From: Lewinellaceae bacterium
Lineage (GTDB): Bacteria; Bacteroidota; Bacteroidia; Chitinophagales; Saprospiraceae
Assembly: GCA_020636215.1 (NCBI GenBank)
Contig: JACJYG010000004.1
Location: 372,001-436,000 of the forward strand
DNA: 64,000 nt
Direction: 5' to 3'
Position numbers and translations under genes: made by a program. This document shows, in pieces, positions 25,124-34,615 of the stretch. The notes under the pieces were generated by a model, which worked only from the letters and a program-made list of their open reading frames with translations, was not told the DNA's origin and did no database searches. Position 1 is the stretch's first letter; each line of letters starts with the position of its first letter.

Positions 25124-26371
25124 ATGCCCGACCGCGATACATTGCAGGAAATACTGGCTACCATCCGCAAGCACAAACTGCGGACCGGACTGACCGCCCT
25201 GGGAGTCTTCTGGGGTATCTTCATGCTTATCTTCGTGCTGGGCATGGGCAAAGGCCTTGAAAATGGCGTCTTCCGTGATTTTGGATCGCGCGCCAAGAAT
25301 GTGATGTACGTCTGGACGGAACGCACTACCCAACCTTACCAGGGGTTTCAGCCGGGCCGGGCGCCGCAGCTCCAGTTGGAAGATATTATCGCCATTAAAC
25401 AACATATTCCAGAGGTTCAATACATTGCACCCAGGCTTTCCCTGCAAAACATCCCGGCCTCTTACCAGGAAATCAGCGACAAATATGAGATCAGGGGGGA
25501 ATTGCAGGATATGATCCGAATAGAAGCCCTGCGCCTGCACGAAGGGCGGTATATCAATAAACTCGACATCCGGGACAGCCGCAAAGTAGCCGTTCTGGGT
25601 AAACGCACAGCAGAAGTGCTGTTCGGCAACAAGGAATGTATCGGGCGCTACATCCGAATCAGTGGTATGGAATTCCGGGTAGTGGGCATCTTTGGGCCCC
25701 TGCAAATCAAACCCTGGACAGAATCCGACCTGGAAGCCATCGTCATTCCGCTGACGACGATGTACCGGGCTTTCGGGACCGGTGAACGGGTCGACTATTT
25801 TGTTTGCTCGGCAGCGCCAAAGGTGTTGGTCAGTACTATTGAACCCAAAGTAAAAAGCCTGCTCAAAGAAAGGCACAGGATAGCCCCCGACGATCCCCGG
25901 GGCATTGGTGGCTTCAACCTGGAACAGGAATACCAGGGGCTGGCCAACCTCTTCGGAGGCATCAAGGCCTTTCTCTGGTTCGTCGGTATTGGAACCTTAC
26001 TGGCGGGTATTGTAGGAGTAAGTAATATTATGCTCATCACCGTCAAAGAGCGCACCAAAGAGATTGGTATTCGCAAGGCCCTTGGCGCTACGCCGCGGTC
26101 CATTATCAATATGATCCTGGCGGAATCGGTAATAATCACCGGATTTTCCGGCTACCTGGGCCTCATTAGCGGTACTTTGGTGATCGGAATGATCAATTTC
26201 GGGATGATGGCCAATAATGTCGAACTGGATAATTTCTACAACCCCCAGGTCAACTTCTCGGTTGGGCTGAGTGCTATTTTGCTGCTGATCGTAGCCGGCA
26301 TGGCCGCCGGGTTGATCCCGGCCCTGCAGGCCGCCCGCGTAGAACCGGTGATTGCACTGCGGGATGAGTGA
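25124..26371 (+). CDS. MacB-like FtsX-domain permease 2
   Basis: The 415-aa product parallels permease 1: the amino end KHKLRTGLTALGVFWGIFML, a periplasmic MacB_PCD domain, and the FtsX core IKAFLWFVGIGTLLAGIVGV followed by RTKEIGIRKALGATPRSI. The ATG at 25124 was preferred because it gives an N-terminus collinear with permease 1; more upstream codons would overlap the previous gene in another frame. It is co-transcribed with the ATPase and adaptor. A heterodimeric MacB-type assembly is inferred from the two adjacent non-identical permeases. Confidence 0.92.
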   Translation: MPDRDTLQEILATIRKHKLRTGLTALGVFWGIFMLIFVLGMGKGLENGVFRDFGSRAKNVMYVWTERTTQPYQGFQPGRAPQLQLEDIIAIKQHIPEVQYIAPRLSLQNIPASYQEISDKYEIRGELQDMIRIEALRLHEGRYINKLDIRDSRKVAVLGKRTAEVLFGNKECIGRYIRISGMEFRVVGIFGPLQIKPWTESDLEAIVIPLTTMYRAFGTGERVDYFVCSAAPKVLVSTIEPKVKSLLKERHRIAPDDPRGIGGFNLEQEYQGLANLFGGIKAFLWFVGIGTLLAGIVGVSNIMLITVKERTKEIGIRKALGATPRSIINMILAESVIITGFSGYLGLISGTLVIGMINFGMMANNVELDNFYNPQVNFSVGLSAILLLIVAGMAAGLIPALQAARVEPVIALRDE

Positions 26372-26437
26372 GGAAGAACGAGCTGTGAGCTGTAACTTGG
26401 AAACTTGAAACCTGAAACAAAAATAAAAAGAGACCCA

Positions 26438-27679
26438 ATGAGAAAAGGCTGCCTCATCGCAATTGGCGCATTTTTAGTGCTCGCCACAATTGGACTAAGC
26501 ATCTATTTCTATCGCCAGAACAAGAAAGGCCCCGAGAATTACACGACGGAAAAACCGGTGATCATGGATATTGTCCGCAAGACAGTTGCCACCGGTTCTA
26601 TCAAGCCGCGCAAGGAGGTGCAGATCAAACCCCAGGTTTCCGGGGTGATCGATGAGCTCTTTGTGGAGGCCGGGCAGATCGTCACCAAAGGCCAGCAACT
26701 CGCACGCATCAAACTGGTGCCCAGCGAGGTCAACATCAACTCCGCTCAATCCAACGTGGAACTGGCGCGCCTGCGCCTGCAGGAAGCCCAACGTGAACTG
26801 CAACGCCAACGGGAAGTTAATTCCAAAAAACTCGATGTAGAGGAAGCCCGCGTTAGTTACGAAAATGCCAAACGCGAGGAGGAACGGCAGCGAAAACTCT
26901 TCGAAGACGGCGTCATTTCCGAGCAGGAATACAACCGGTTCAAAGTAGACCTGGAGTTGCGCAAAGCCGCCTTCGACAATTCCAAGATCGTATCCACCAA
27001 TAGCCTCCGGTCCTTCGAAACGGAAGTTGATATCAGGAAACAGGAACTGGACGCGGCGATCAACAACCTGGCGCTCCTGCGCGAAGGCGCCAGCCGCAAT
27101 TCCCGGCAGGTCGCCAACATCGTTACTTCCACTCTCGACGGCATGGTCCTGGATATTCCGGTGGAAGAAGGAACCTCTGTTATCGAACGCAACAACTTCA
27201 ATGAAGGGACCAGCATCGCCATCATCGCCGATATGAACTCCCTGATCTTTGAGGGCAAAGTTGACGAATCCGACGTGGGCAAGTTAAAAGAAGGGATGCC
27301 TCTGGAACTGACCGTCGGCGCCATCGAAAATTCTAAATTCGATGCAACCCTGGAATTCATCTCCCCCAAAGGCATAGAGGAAGAAGGCACGGTCAAATTC
27401 GAAGTTCGCGCCGATGTGAAGCCCAGCAAAGATATATTCCTGCGCGCCGGCTACAGCGCCAATGCCGACATCATCCTCGACCGCCGCAAGGAAGTGGTGT
27501 CCATCAAAGAGCGGGATGTCTTGTTTGAAGGCGACACGACCTATGTGGAAGTCCAAACCGGCGACCAGGAGTTTAAAAAGCAATTGGTAAAGCTGGGCCT
27601 GTCGGATGGCATTCAGGTAGAAATATTGGAAGGGGTGGACACAACGGCCCAGGTAAAAGTACAGCAGACGAAGTCCTGA
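26438..27679 (+). CDS. HlyD/MacA-type membrane fusion protein
   Basis: This 413-aa adaptor has an N-terminal membrane anchor (residues about 4-23, GCLIAIGAFLVLATIGLSIY) and a split barrel-sandwich domain (PRKEVQIKPQVSGVIDELF at about 55 and TLDGMVLDIPVEEGTSVIE at about 235). Between them lies a long Gln/Glu/Arg-rich coiled coil, and beta-barrel and membrane-proximal domains follow to the C-terminus. The in-frame TTG at 26405 would add 11 residues; the ATG at 26438 is taken. It closes the exporter operon, joining the MacB-like permeases to an outer-membrane channel that must be encoded elsewhere. A 12-bp hairpin follows 48 bp after the stop. Confidence 0.93.
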   Translation: MRKGCLIAIGAFLVLATIGLSIYFYRQNKKGPENYTTEKPVIMDIVRKTVATGSIKPRKEVQIKPQVSGVIDELFVEAGQIVTKGQQLARIKLVPSEVNINSAQSNVELARLRLQEAQRELQRQREVNSKKLDVEEARVSYENAKREEERQRKLFEDGVISEQEYNRFKVDLELRKAAFDNSKIVSTNSLRSFETEVDIRKQELDAAINNLALLREGASRNSRQVANIVTSTLDGMVLDIPVEEGTSVIERNNFNEGTSIAIIADMNSLIFEGKVDESDVGKLKEGMPLELTVGAIENSKFDATLEFISPKGIEEEGTVKFEVRADVKPSKDIFLRAGYSANADIILDRRKEVVSIKERDVLFEGDTTYVEVQTGDQEFKKQLVKLGLSDGIQVEILEGVDTTAQVKVQQTKS

Positions 27680-27726
27680 GTGGGGCTGCTATTTGAAGTA
27701 CCACCTCAGCCAAACTATCGATACTT

Positions 27727-27752
27727 CTTATGAGCCTGTCCAGGCTCATAAG
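27727..27752 (+). terminator. Hairpin after the exporter operon
   Basis: CTTATGAGCCTG and CAGGCTCATAAG (27727-27738, 27741-27752) form a perfect 12-bp stem with a 2-base spacer, 48 bp past the adaptor stop. There is no T-run directly after it. Confidence 0.5.
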
Positions 27753-27785
27753 GATACTATGCCCCAAGCGGGGTTATATTGAAGA

Positions 27786-27820
27786 TAAAAACAAGAAGCT
27801 GCCATAGCAGCCTCTTGTTT
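27786..27820 (-). terminator. Minus-strand hairpin terminator after the glycosyltransferase; related flank to the 5.5-6.1 kb elements
   Basis: On the minus strand AACAAGAGGCTGC/GCAGCTTCTTGT form a stem followed by TTTTTATC. Upstream of it in the same orientation is the CATAGTGTTTG word (27844-27854) that matches the CATAGTATGTTTG flank of the three elements at 5490, 5871 and 6046. It lies 35 bp after the glycosyltransferase stop. Confidence 0.65.
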
Positions 27821-27854
27821 CAAAATAACACTAAACCCCAAACAAACACTATGG

Positions 27855-29735
27855 TTAAAAATGAAAACCGTATCCAAAGAATACTGTCTGAATCCCAAAA
27901 AGGCTAAGGCTGGCCATGCCGACGCCCAGCAGGATGAGGGCAAAGGGAACATATGCCAGCACCCGGACCACGCGATTGTTCCATTCCAGATGATGCATCA
28001 CCGGCAAGAGGATAAAGGCCAGGCACAGGCCAAGAAATGAGATCTGGAAAGTGTAAATGGCTATTGCGCCGAAAACCAGTCCCACCATTATTTCGAACCC
28101 CTGCACAGCCCAGGTATCCGGATGGCTCCGGGTAATTAACTGTTTCCAGGCTTCCTTCATTTTTTGCCCCAGCCGCCCAGTATTGCCAGGACTACCCTGT
28201 TCCTTCTGCCCGGTATCGCCGGTAACCAGGAAAATGGCCTTGCCGGAAATCATATAAGCCAACACCCCGAGGGAGGAAAGCGGTGCAAGCGCCGCATACA
28301 AGGAAGTACTCTGGCTAAGAAACCGGAACAAGCGGAGCGGCCGGTGGATCATGCCCAAAATAAAACACAAGACTGGCGCAAAGAAGGTGAGCATGGTAAT
28401 CAGGAAGAAATCCCAGTCATAGATGACTCCAAAGCCAGGGTTCATGCTCATGACGGGCCAAACAAATTCTCTACCGCCCAGTACGAAAGTCATGTCAACG
28501 GCCTGGCTAAAAAAGAAAGGCAGCACGAAATTGGCGTTGATCATAAACAGGAAATACAACATCGTAAGCGGCAGGTTGAGGGTAGGGAACAGAATATCCA
28601 GTTTTTCCACCCAGGTAATATTTTTTGCCTGTAGCAACCATTTCATTTTTTTGGTCAGGAATTCGCTGGTTCCCCTGGTCCACTTCATATGGCGGATGCG
28701 AAAAGCCCGGACCGTATCGGGAAAATCTTCGTAGCAAATTACTTCTTCGACAAAACGGCCCCGGTAGCCCTTTTCGCGAATGTGGATGGCGAACCCCAGG
28801 TCTTCGCTGACAATGTGGGGAAACCCACCTATTTCTTCCCAGCATTTGCGGCGCAGCAGCGCTCCATGGCCGAGGAACATGACAAAACCATAATCATTGC
28901 GCAGGGGCTGGTACCACTGCCAGTGCAGGTCAATCCCAATGCCCATCGCCTGCGCCAGGCTGCTTTCGGCATCGGGGTTGGCCCGGTGGTTGGCTTGCAC
29001 AAAGCCGCACATGGGGTCCATTTCCATAATGGGAACCAGTTTGCTGAGAAAGTCCGGCGGCAATATCTCATCGGCATCGGCAATCGCAAAATAGGGTTCT
29101 TCGCAGGCCGCCCCCGACAAGCCATGGTTCATATTGCCTGCCTTGAACCCTTCCCGGTTTTCCCGGCGCACTACTTGCACCAGGCCTGGATAACGGTTAG
29201 CAAATTCATCAACCCTGGCCTGATATTCGGGAGAGCTGCTGTCATCCAGAATGTAAACCGTGTAGTTGGGATAGTCTTGTTGCACACAAGACTGCATGCT
29301 TTCTTCCACAAAATCATTGCAGGTGGTGTACAGGAGAGCGACAGCAGGGTACTCCAACAGGTTTGCCTTGAAGATCGCCTTCTCGGGCCTGTTCCTGGTC
29401 CAGCGGTGCATCAGGGCAAAAGAAACAACCCCGAGATTGTACATGCCATACAGCCAGGCAAAGTCAATGAAAGCAATAAATGAGATCAATGCCAGCCGGC
29501 TGGGCAGGTTGTAGCTCATGTCCATCAGTTGAAGCAAACGGGGTTGAAACCAGGCCAGGCTGGCCAGCCAGGCCCCCAGTATGAAGACGTACAACCACGG
29601 TTTGGGATTGCTTGAAAAAATGCGCCGTTGAACGAGGCTTTCTTGTCGGGCCGAACCGGCCAGGGAGGAAGGGCGCACCGGCATTTCGAGGCTGGTTATG
29701 GCATACGGAGCCTGTTGTTCCTTATGTTGAAACAT
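27855..29735 (-). CDS. Polytopic family 2 glycosyltransferase (glucan/cellulose synthase-like)
   Basis: The 626-aa product has two N-terminal membrane helices (about 48-65 and 82-110), a cytosolic GT-A catalytic domain with ILDDSSSPE (Asp164/165), IADADEILPP (DxD at 220-222), VSEDLGFAI (catalytic Asp of the ED motif, 311-312) and RHMKWTRG, a variant of the Q/RxxRW signature, near 348-354. Several more helices follow from about 390. It is a processive-type synthase that makes a beta-linked polysaccharide and moves it across the inner membrane, but the sugar is unknown. The downstream neighbour, a TPR/beta-barrel protein on the same strand, is a plausible export partner. Confidence 0.9.
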   Translation of the reverse strand: MFQHKEQQAPYAITSLEMPVRPSSLAGSARQESLVQRRIFSSNPKPWLYVFILGAWLASLAWFQPRLLQLMDMSYNLPSRLALISFIAFIDFAWLYGMYNLGVVSFALMHRWTRNRPEKAIFKANLLEYPAVALLYTTCNDFVEESMQSCVQQDYPNYTVYILDDSSSPEYQARVDEFANRYPGLVQVVRRENREGFKAGNMNHGLSGAACEEPYFAIADADEILPPDFLSKLVPIMEMDPMCGFVQANHRANPDAESSLAQAMGIGIDLHWQWYQPLRNDYGFVMFLGHGALLRRKCWEEIGGFPHIVSEDLGFAIHIREKGYRGRFVEEVICYEDFPDTVRAFRIRHMKWTRGTSEFLTKKMKWLLQAKNITWVEKLDILFPTLNLPLTMLYFLFMINANFVLPFFFSQAVDMTFVLGGREFVWPVMSMNPGFGVIYDWDFFLITMLTFFAPVLCFILGMIHRPLRLFRFLSQSTSLYAALAPLSSLGVLAYMISGKAIFLVTGDTGQKEQGSPGNTGRLGQKMKEAWKQLITRSHPDTWAVQGFEIMVGLVFGAIAIYTFQISFLGLCLAFILLPVMHHLEWNNRVVRVLAYVPFALILLGVGMASLSLFGIQTVFFGYGFHF

Positions 29736-29809
29736 GGTAAAGCGGTTTTAAAGTTAAAGTAGTTTGGAAGCCAGGCAGGCAACCATTACTGCAGTGAGGG
29801 AAATCTGGA

Positions 29810-31171
29810 TTAGGGTTGAAACCGGAATTTTAGGCCGAGGGCAAGCACCGTAGCGGAGGCGAAGACGCCTTCTTCATGGTTGACTGCCAATTGCCCCTGC
29901 AATTGTTTACTCAGCGGGAACAAGGCCAGCAGATAACCTCCGGCAATATTCTGGCTGGTGTTTTCCAACTCCAGATTAGTCGTTCCATAAAAGCCGCCAA
30001 TGGCCAGTTCCAGTTTACTGGGTAAGGCTAGTTTTCCGGCAAGCACAAAACGTTGTTGGCGGGTCCGGATAGCGCCGTCTTCTCCATAATAGAAAGCCGG
30101 TTCGAAGGAAAAGGCCTCACTGATCGGCAGGCGGAGTGCGGCGAAGCCAACCCATTCGGAAGGCAAATCGCCGGCAAAGCCGGAATAACCGCCAAGGTGC
30201 AGGTTGAAGTCTTTTTTCAGGTAGAAGACCTGTTCCAGCCTCACAAGCTGTTGGGCGCCCCCATCGGGAAGGAAGCGGGCCCCATATTCCAGGCGGGTAG
30301 CCAAACGGCTGTTCCAGCCTGCCATCCCCCCCAGCCAGGCCGAAGGCACGTTGTTTTTCCGGCTGACGAAGTCGAGGTTATCCAGTGAAAGGGTGTTATC
30401 ATAGCGGGCATAGGCCAGGAAACGAGGGTTGAACTGATAGCTAAGTTGCACCAGCCTCAGGCCCAGGCGGTTTTCCTCGTCCACTGCCGAGAAACCTCCC
30501 CATAAGTCCACCCCCCAGGCCGGAGCCATGGCATAGGTATTTTCCAGCAGCTGTTGGGCGTCGGTATTGGAAGGGTCCAACGTCAGCGCTTTTTCGAAAA
30601 ATTGGCGGGCGTTCTCCAGCTTATTCTCCTGCAGGTAGGCCTGCCCCAGGGCGTTGTAAAACTCCGGGGAATCCGGCTGATCTTCAGCCAGGCGCCCGAA
30701 TACCTCCCGGGCCGCTTCGGGCTGCCGGCCATAGAGGTAAGCATAGCCGAGGCCTTTCAGAGCTTCCAGCTTCCTCGATTCACTGCTCAACGCTTTTTGG
30801 AAGGTGGAAATAGCCTTGGCGGTAGCCCCCGACCAGGCATAAGTATAACCCAGCCCGATCAGTGCATCTGCCTGTTGCGGGTCCTGGGCCAGGATATGCT
30901 GGAAGGCTGCAACGGACTGTTTGAAATGTTGACTCCAGGCATAATTGCTGGCCTGCAGCAATTGGGCTGGCAAATAATCCGGATATTCTGCCAGCAGCGC
31001 ATCCAATGCTTTGGAGGCAGCATCATGCTGGCCGGCAAAAGCCAATTGCCGGGCTTGCTCGAAGGAGTCCTCCTGAGCGGCCAGGGCGATACTCCCCAAC
31101 AGAAAAATGAACGGAAGACTTCCCTTAAGGAAGCATTTAATAAGTAGGACAAGTTGTTTGGACTTTTTCAT
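29810..31171 (-). CDS. TPR plus YaiO-like outer-membrane barrel protein (polysaccharide export)
   Basis: The 453-aa product has a signal peptide (hydrophobic residues about 17-33), then six or so TPR repeats over about 35-215 (for example ADALIGLGYTYAWSGATAKA and PEFYNALGQAYLQENKLENA). The C-terminal about 230 residues form a beta-barrel of the YaiO/PgaA-like kind (WGVDLWGGFSAVDEENRLGL, YARYDNTLSLDNLDF, ending LGLKFRFQP with an aromatic beta-signal). TPR plus barrel proteins serve as outer-membrane exporters of polysaccharide (PgaA, BcsC). It lies upstream of the GT2 gene on the same strand, 74 bp apart, so the two probably form one operon. Confidence 0.85.
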   Translation of the reverse strand: MKKSKQLVLLIKCFLKGSLPFIFLLGSIALAAQEDSFEQARQLAFAGQHDAASKALDALLAEYPDYLPAQLLQASNYAWSQHFKQSVAAFQHILAQDPQQADALIGLGYTYAWSGATAKAISTFQKALSSESRKLEALKGLGYAYLYGRQPEAAREVFGRLAEDQPDSPEFYNALGQAYLQENKLENARQFFEKALTLDPSNTDAQQLLENTYAMAPAWGVDLWGGFSAVDEENRLGLRLVQLSYQFNPRFLAYARYDNTLSLDNLDFVSRKNNVPSAWLGGMAGWNSRLATRLEYGARFLPDGGAQQLVRLEQVFYLKKDFNLHLGGYSGFAGDLPSEWVGFAALRLPISEAFSFEPAFYYGEDGAIRTRQQRFVLAGKLALPSKLELAIGGFYGTTNLELENTSQNIAGGYLLALFPLSKQLQGQLAVNHEEGVFASATVLALGLKFRFQP

Positions 31172-31359
31172 AGCACTATATTTTTTGGATGTTTTCTTTT
31201 CCTAATGATCCAAAAGTATAGCTACGGCCGAGCTTACGCCATTTTTTGTACCCAAACGGGAATATTTCAAACCTGAACCCGTGCATTTCAGACACCCGAA
31301 ATCGAAGAAAGTCCAATTTTCCCCAGCAATACTTACTTTTGGAACTTAAAAAGAGTGAC

Positions 31360-32778
31360 ATGAACCGCTGGCAACTGCTTTTATACACACTACTCCTCCT
31401 GGTGCTCACCGGCCTGGCCTGGCACGCACCGGCCCCTCCCCCCTCGCTGGGTAATGATTGCCTCAACCTGCCGGAGGAATATTTCAACTACGCCAATATT
31501 GAACTCCCTCCCCACCTGCAGACGCCCAACCTGCAGACGCTGGACAACACCCCTGCCGGCAACCCCATCACCGACGCCGGCGCTACGCTGGGGCGGGTGT
31601 TGTTTTATGATACCAAGCTTTCCGCCAATGAAACCGTAGCCTGTGCTTCCTGCCACAAACAGGCCTTGGCCTTTACCGATGAAGCCACTTTAAGTACCGG
31701 TTTCGAAGGTGGCCTTACCGGCCGCAACTCAATGAGCCTGGCCATGGCGCGCTTTTTTGCGACCGGCCATTTTTTCTGGGACGAGCGGGCCGCCACCCTG
31801 GAGGACCAGACCCTAATACCTATACAAGACCCCGTGGAGATGGGCATGAGCCTGGATGAACTGGTGGCCCGGCTGGGCAATACGGAGTACTATCCGCCAC
31901 TCTTTGAGGCGGCTTTTGGGACGTCAGAGATCACCTCCTCCCGGATGGCTTTGGCCATGGCCCAGTTCATTCGTTCCATGGTGAGTTTCCAGTCAAAGTA
32001 TGACCTGGCCCGGCTGGCTGCACCCGATGTGGTACCGGTCGATCCTTTACCGGGCCTGACTCCGCAGGAAAACCTCGGCAAAGCTATTTTTTTCGGCCCT
32101 TCCGCCGGCAACTGCGCCGCCTGTCATGGTACCGAAGGCTTTGTTGCATTTGGGGCTTTCAACAACGGGCTGGACCTGGAGTATACCGACCCCGGCAAAG
32201 CCGGCAACACTTTCAGCCAACTGGATATCGGCCTGTTCAAGGCGCCTTCTCTGCGCAATGCGGCGCTGACAGCTCCTTACATGCACGACGGGCGCTTCGA
32301 AACACTGGAAGAAGTGGTCAACCATTATGATACCGGCCTGGCTGCCCATCCTAACCTGTCGCAGTTTCTGCGCGTCGGTGGCCCCAATGGCCCACCCCGG
32401 CGCCTCAACCTTTCGGCGGAAGAAAAAGCAGGGCTGATTGCCTTTCTGAATACCCTTACCGACACGGTTTTCATCACCGATGAGCGTTGGTCCAATCCCT
32501 TTTGCACCGATCCGGTATTCACTATCGACCCCGTGAAACAAGATGGCTGGCAGGTGTTTCCCAATCCGGCTGCTGATTTTATCAACATCCGGATCGATGC
32601 TCCCCTTGGGCAGGATTTTCATCTGAAATTATTGAGCACAGATGGCCGGTTGTATTATTCCGGCTCCTTTAATGGGCAAACCTTCCAACTAGCCCGAAAA
32701 GACTGGCCGGCAGGATTGTACTATCTTCAATTGAGTGAAGGCGGCAGGCATTGGGTGAAGGAGGTGGTTTGGAAGTAG
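31360..32778 (+). CDS. Di-haem cytochrome c peroxidase-like protein with T9SS sorting domain, copy 1
   Basis: The 472-aa product has a signal peptide and two c-type haem motifs: CASCH at residues 95-99 and CAACH at 252-256, with APYMHDGRF as axial-ligand region. This is the layout of the CcpA/MauG/MbnH superfamily of secreted di-haem peroxidases. A typical T9SS type A sorting domain covers about 395-472 (WQVFPNPAADFINIRI to WVKEVVWK), so it should be carried to the surface by the T9SS. The ATG at 31360 was chosen since it starts the signal peptide; a TACTTTTG -7-like box lies just upstream (31334-31341). The next gene is a same-length paralogue. Substrate unknown. Confidence 0.92.
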   Translation: MNRWQLLLYTLLLLVLTGLAWHAPAPPPSLGNDCLNLPEEYFNYANIELPPHLQTPNLQTLDNTPAGNPITDAGATLGRVLFYDTKLSANETVACASCHKQALAFTDEATLSTGFEGGLTGRNSMSLAMARFFATGHFFWDERAATLEDQTLIPIQDPVEMGMSLDELVARLGNTEYYPPLFEAAFGTSEITSSRMALAMAQFIRSMVSFQSKYDLARLAAPDVVPVDPLPGLTPQENLGKAIFFGPSAGNCAACHGTEGFVAFGAFNNGLDLEYTDPGKAGNTFSQLDIGLFKAPSLRNAALTAPYMHDGRFETLEEVVNHYDTGLAAHPNLSQFLRVGGPNGPPRRLNLSAEEKAGLIAFLNTLTDTVFITDERWSNPFCTDPVFTIDPVKQDGWQVFPNPAADFINIRIDAPLGQDFHLKLLSTDGRLYYSGSFNGQTFQLARKDWPAGLYYLQLSEGGRHWVKEVVWK

Positions 32779-32965
32779 GCAGCCCCTTAGAAGGTTTCAG
32801 GCTTCTAATTTAAACCATTTATTCTTTTTGCAGTCAAAGCAAAATTCCAGGACTGCTTAAAGAAGGATATGGAGCCACTGCTTATACCCAGATTTCTAAA
32901 GCAACTTTCAAACGCTGGAACCTGAAACGGTGAACAATCCCTGCAACCAACGAAAAAACCACTGC

Positions 32966-34384
32966 ATGAAACCACAAATAGCCGCGGCCACCCTATTGAG
33001 CATGATGATCGTCCTGGGTATTGCCTGGCACGCGCCTACGATCACCACCGAAACCACTGATGATTGCCTCAATTTGCCGGAGGAGCCCTTCAACTACGCC
33101 AATATTACCCTACCCTTTTATCTGCAGGCGCCACCGCTTTTGGATGCGGATAATACACCGCCCGGCAACCCCATCACCGATGCTGGCGCAGCGCTTGGAC
33201 GCGTCCTTTTTTATGATAGAAAATTGTCGGCCAATGAAACAGTAGCTTGCGCCTCCTGCCACAAACAGGAACTTTCCTTTACAGATGCGGCCACGCTCAG
33301 TGAAGGCTTTGAAGGCGGGCAAACCGGGCGGCATTCGATGAGCCTGGCGATGGCCCGTTTTTATCAAAATGGCAATTTTTTCTGGGATGAGCGGGCGCCC
33401 AACCTGGAGGCTCAGGTATTGACGCCAATACAGGACCCCGTGGAAATGGGCCTCACATTGGACGAACTGGAAGCTCGCCTGGCCGGCACGGACTACTACC
33501 CTCCCCTCTTCGAAGCGGCTTTCGGCAGCGCCAATATAACGGCCAACCGCATCTCCCGGGCGCTGGCGCAATTCGTTCGTTCCATGGTGTCTTACCAGTC
33601 CAAATACGACCAGGGGCGACTGGCCGCACCACCCGGGCCGCCGAACCAGACGCCTTTCCCCAATTTCACCCCTCAGGAAAATCTGGGTAAAGCCATTTTC
33701 TTTGATCCCGCTCGCGGCAACTGCGCCGCCTGCCATGGCACCGACGCCTTCAACGCTCCGGGGCCAAGGAACAATGGCCTGGACCTGGTGAGTGAAGACC
33801 CCGGCAAAGGAGGCGTGACAGGCAACCCTCAACAAATTGGCGAATTCAAATCGCCTTCCCTCCGAAACATTGGAGTCACCGCTCCTTACATGCACGACGG
33901 GCGCTTTGCCACTTTGGAGGAGGTGATCGAGCATTATAACTCCGGGGTGCAGCCCCACCCCAACCTGTCTGGCCCGCTCCGCCAAGGGCCCAATGGGCCG
34001 CCGCGGCGGCTCAATCTGACCCCACAGGAAAAAGCCGCTCTACTGGCTTTTCTGCAGACGCTCACCGATGATACGTTCCTCAATGACGAGCGCTGGTCCA
34101 ACCCCTTCTGTGCAGATCCGGTGGCCACCATCGAGCCGATAAAGCAGGATGGCTGGCAGGTGTTTCCCAACCCGGCGGCCAACACGGTGAACATTCGCAT
34201 CGATGGGGCAGCGGGGCAGGAATATACGCTTAGCCTGTTCACCGCCGATGGGCGGCTGCTGCGCAGCTATGCTTTCGAGGGCGCCACTTTCCAGTTCCAG
34301 CGGGAAGGCTGGCCGGCGGGACTGTATTACCTGCAGTTAATATCTGAAAAGCAAGGGGCCGTGAAACAAATAGTAATGCGTTAA
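32966..34384 (+). CDS. Di-haem cytochrome c peroxidase-like protein with T9SS sorting domain, copy 2
   Basis: This 472-aa product has the same length and layout as copy 1: signal peptide MKPQIAAATLLSMMIVLGIA, two haem motifs (CASCH and CAACH), the APYMHDGRF segment and a T9SS sorting domain. The pair are highly similar through the catalytic part (long blocks such as TDAGAALGRVLFYD and NETVACASCHKQ) and diverge more in the surface loops and sorting domain. The ATG at 32966 gives the signal peptide. The gap to copy 1 is 187 bp, so the two may be co-expressed or have separate promoters. Tandem duplication suggests dosage or specialisation for different substrates. Confidence 0.92.
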   Translation: MKPQIAAATLLSMMIVLGIAWHAPTITTETTDDCLNLPEEPFNYANITLPFYLQAPPLLDADNTPPGNPITDAGAALGRVLFYDRKLSANETVACASCHKQELSFTDAATLSEGFEGGQTGRHSMSLAMARFYQNGNFFWDERAPNLEAQVLTPIQDPVEMGLTLDELEARLAGTDYYPPLFEAAFGSANITANRISRALAQFVRSMVSYQSKYDQGRLAAPPGPPNQTPFPNFTPQENLGKAIFFDPARGNCAACHGTDAFNAPGPRNNGLDLVSEDPGKGGVTGNPQQIGEFKSPSLRNIGVTAPYMHDGRFATLEEVIEHYNSGVQPHPNLSGPLRQGPNGPPRRLNLTPQEKAALLAFLQTLTDDTFLNDERWSNPFCADPVATIEPIKQDGWQVFPNPAANTVNIRIDGAAGQEYTLSLFTADGRLLRSYAFEGATFQFQREGWPAGLYYLQLISEKQGAVKQIVMR

Positions 34385-34510
34385 GGGCTTCTGAAAAGCT
34401 CTCGATCAGGGCACTACTGGCGCCATCGATTTTCAGTCCATTCGAAAGGTAATCAACCTGAGCTTCTCCCAATACCAGCAAGGCGGGACCCGTTTGCCCA
34501 ACGGCCCCCC

Positions 34511-34615
34511 TTCGGGCCAGTCGATACTATGGATGGGTTGTCTTATCAATAGCATCAACATAGTATCCACGGCCCGAAGGGCGTAGTATCCCTCCTGGCC
34601 CGGACGGGCCAGGAG
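34511..34615. repeat. Nested inverted repeats between convergent genes
   Basis: TTCGGGCC plus GATACTATG (34511-34518 and 34523-34531) pair with CATAGTATC plus GGCCCGAA (34559-34567 and 34571-34578), separated by a 27-base loop. Immediately after, CTCCTGGCCCG pairs with its complement at 34605-34615. The structures sit between two converging stop codons and could be terminators or a cruciform. The rest of 34385-34681 has only a 35-codon gene-like remnant on the minus strand. Confidence 0.6.
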
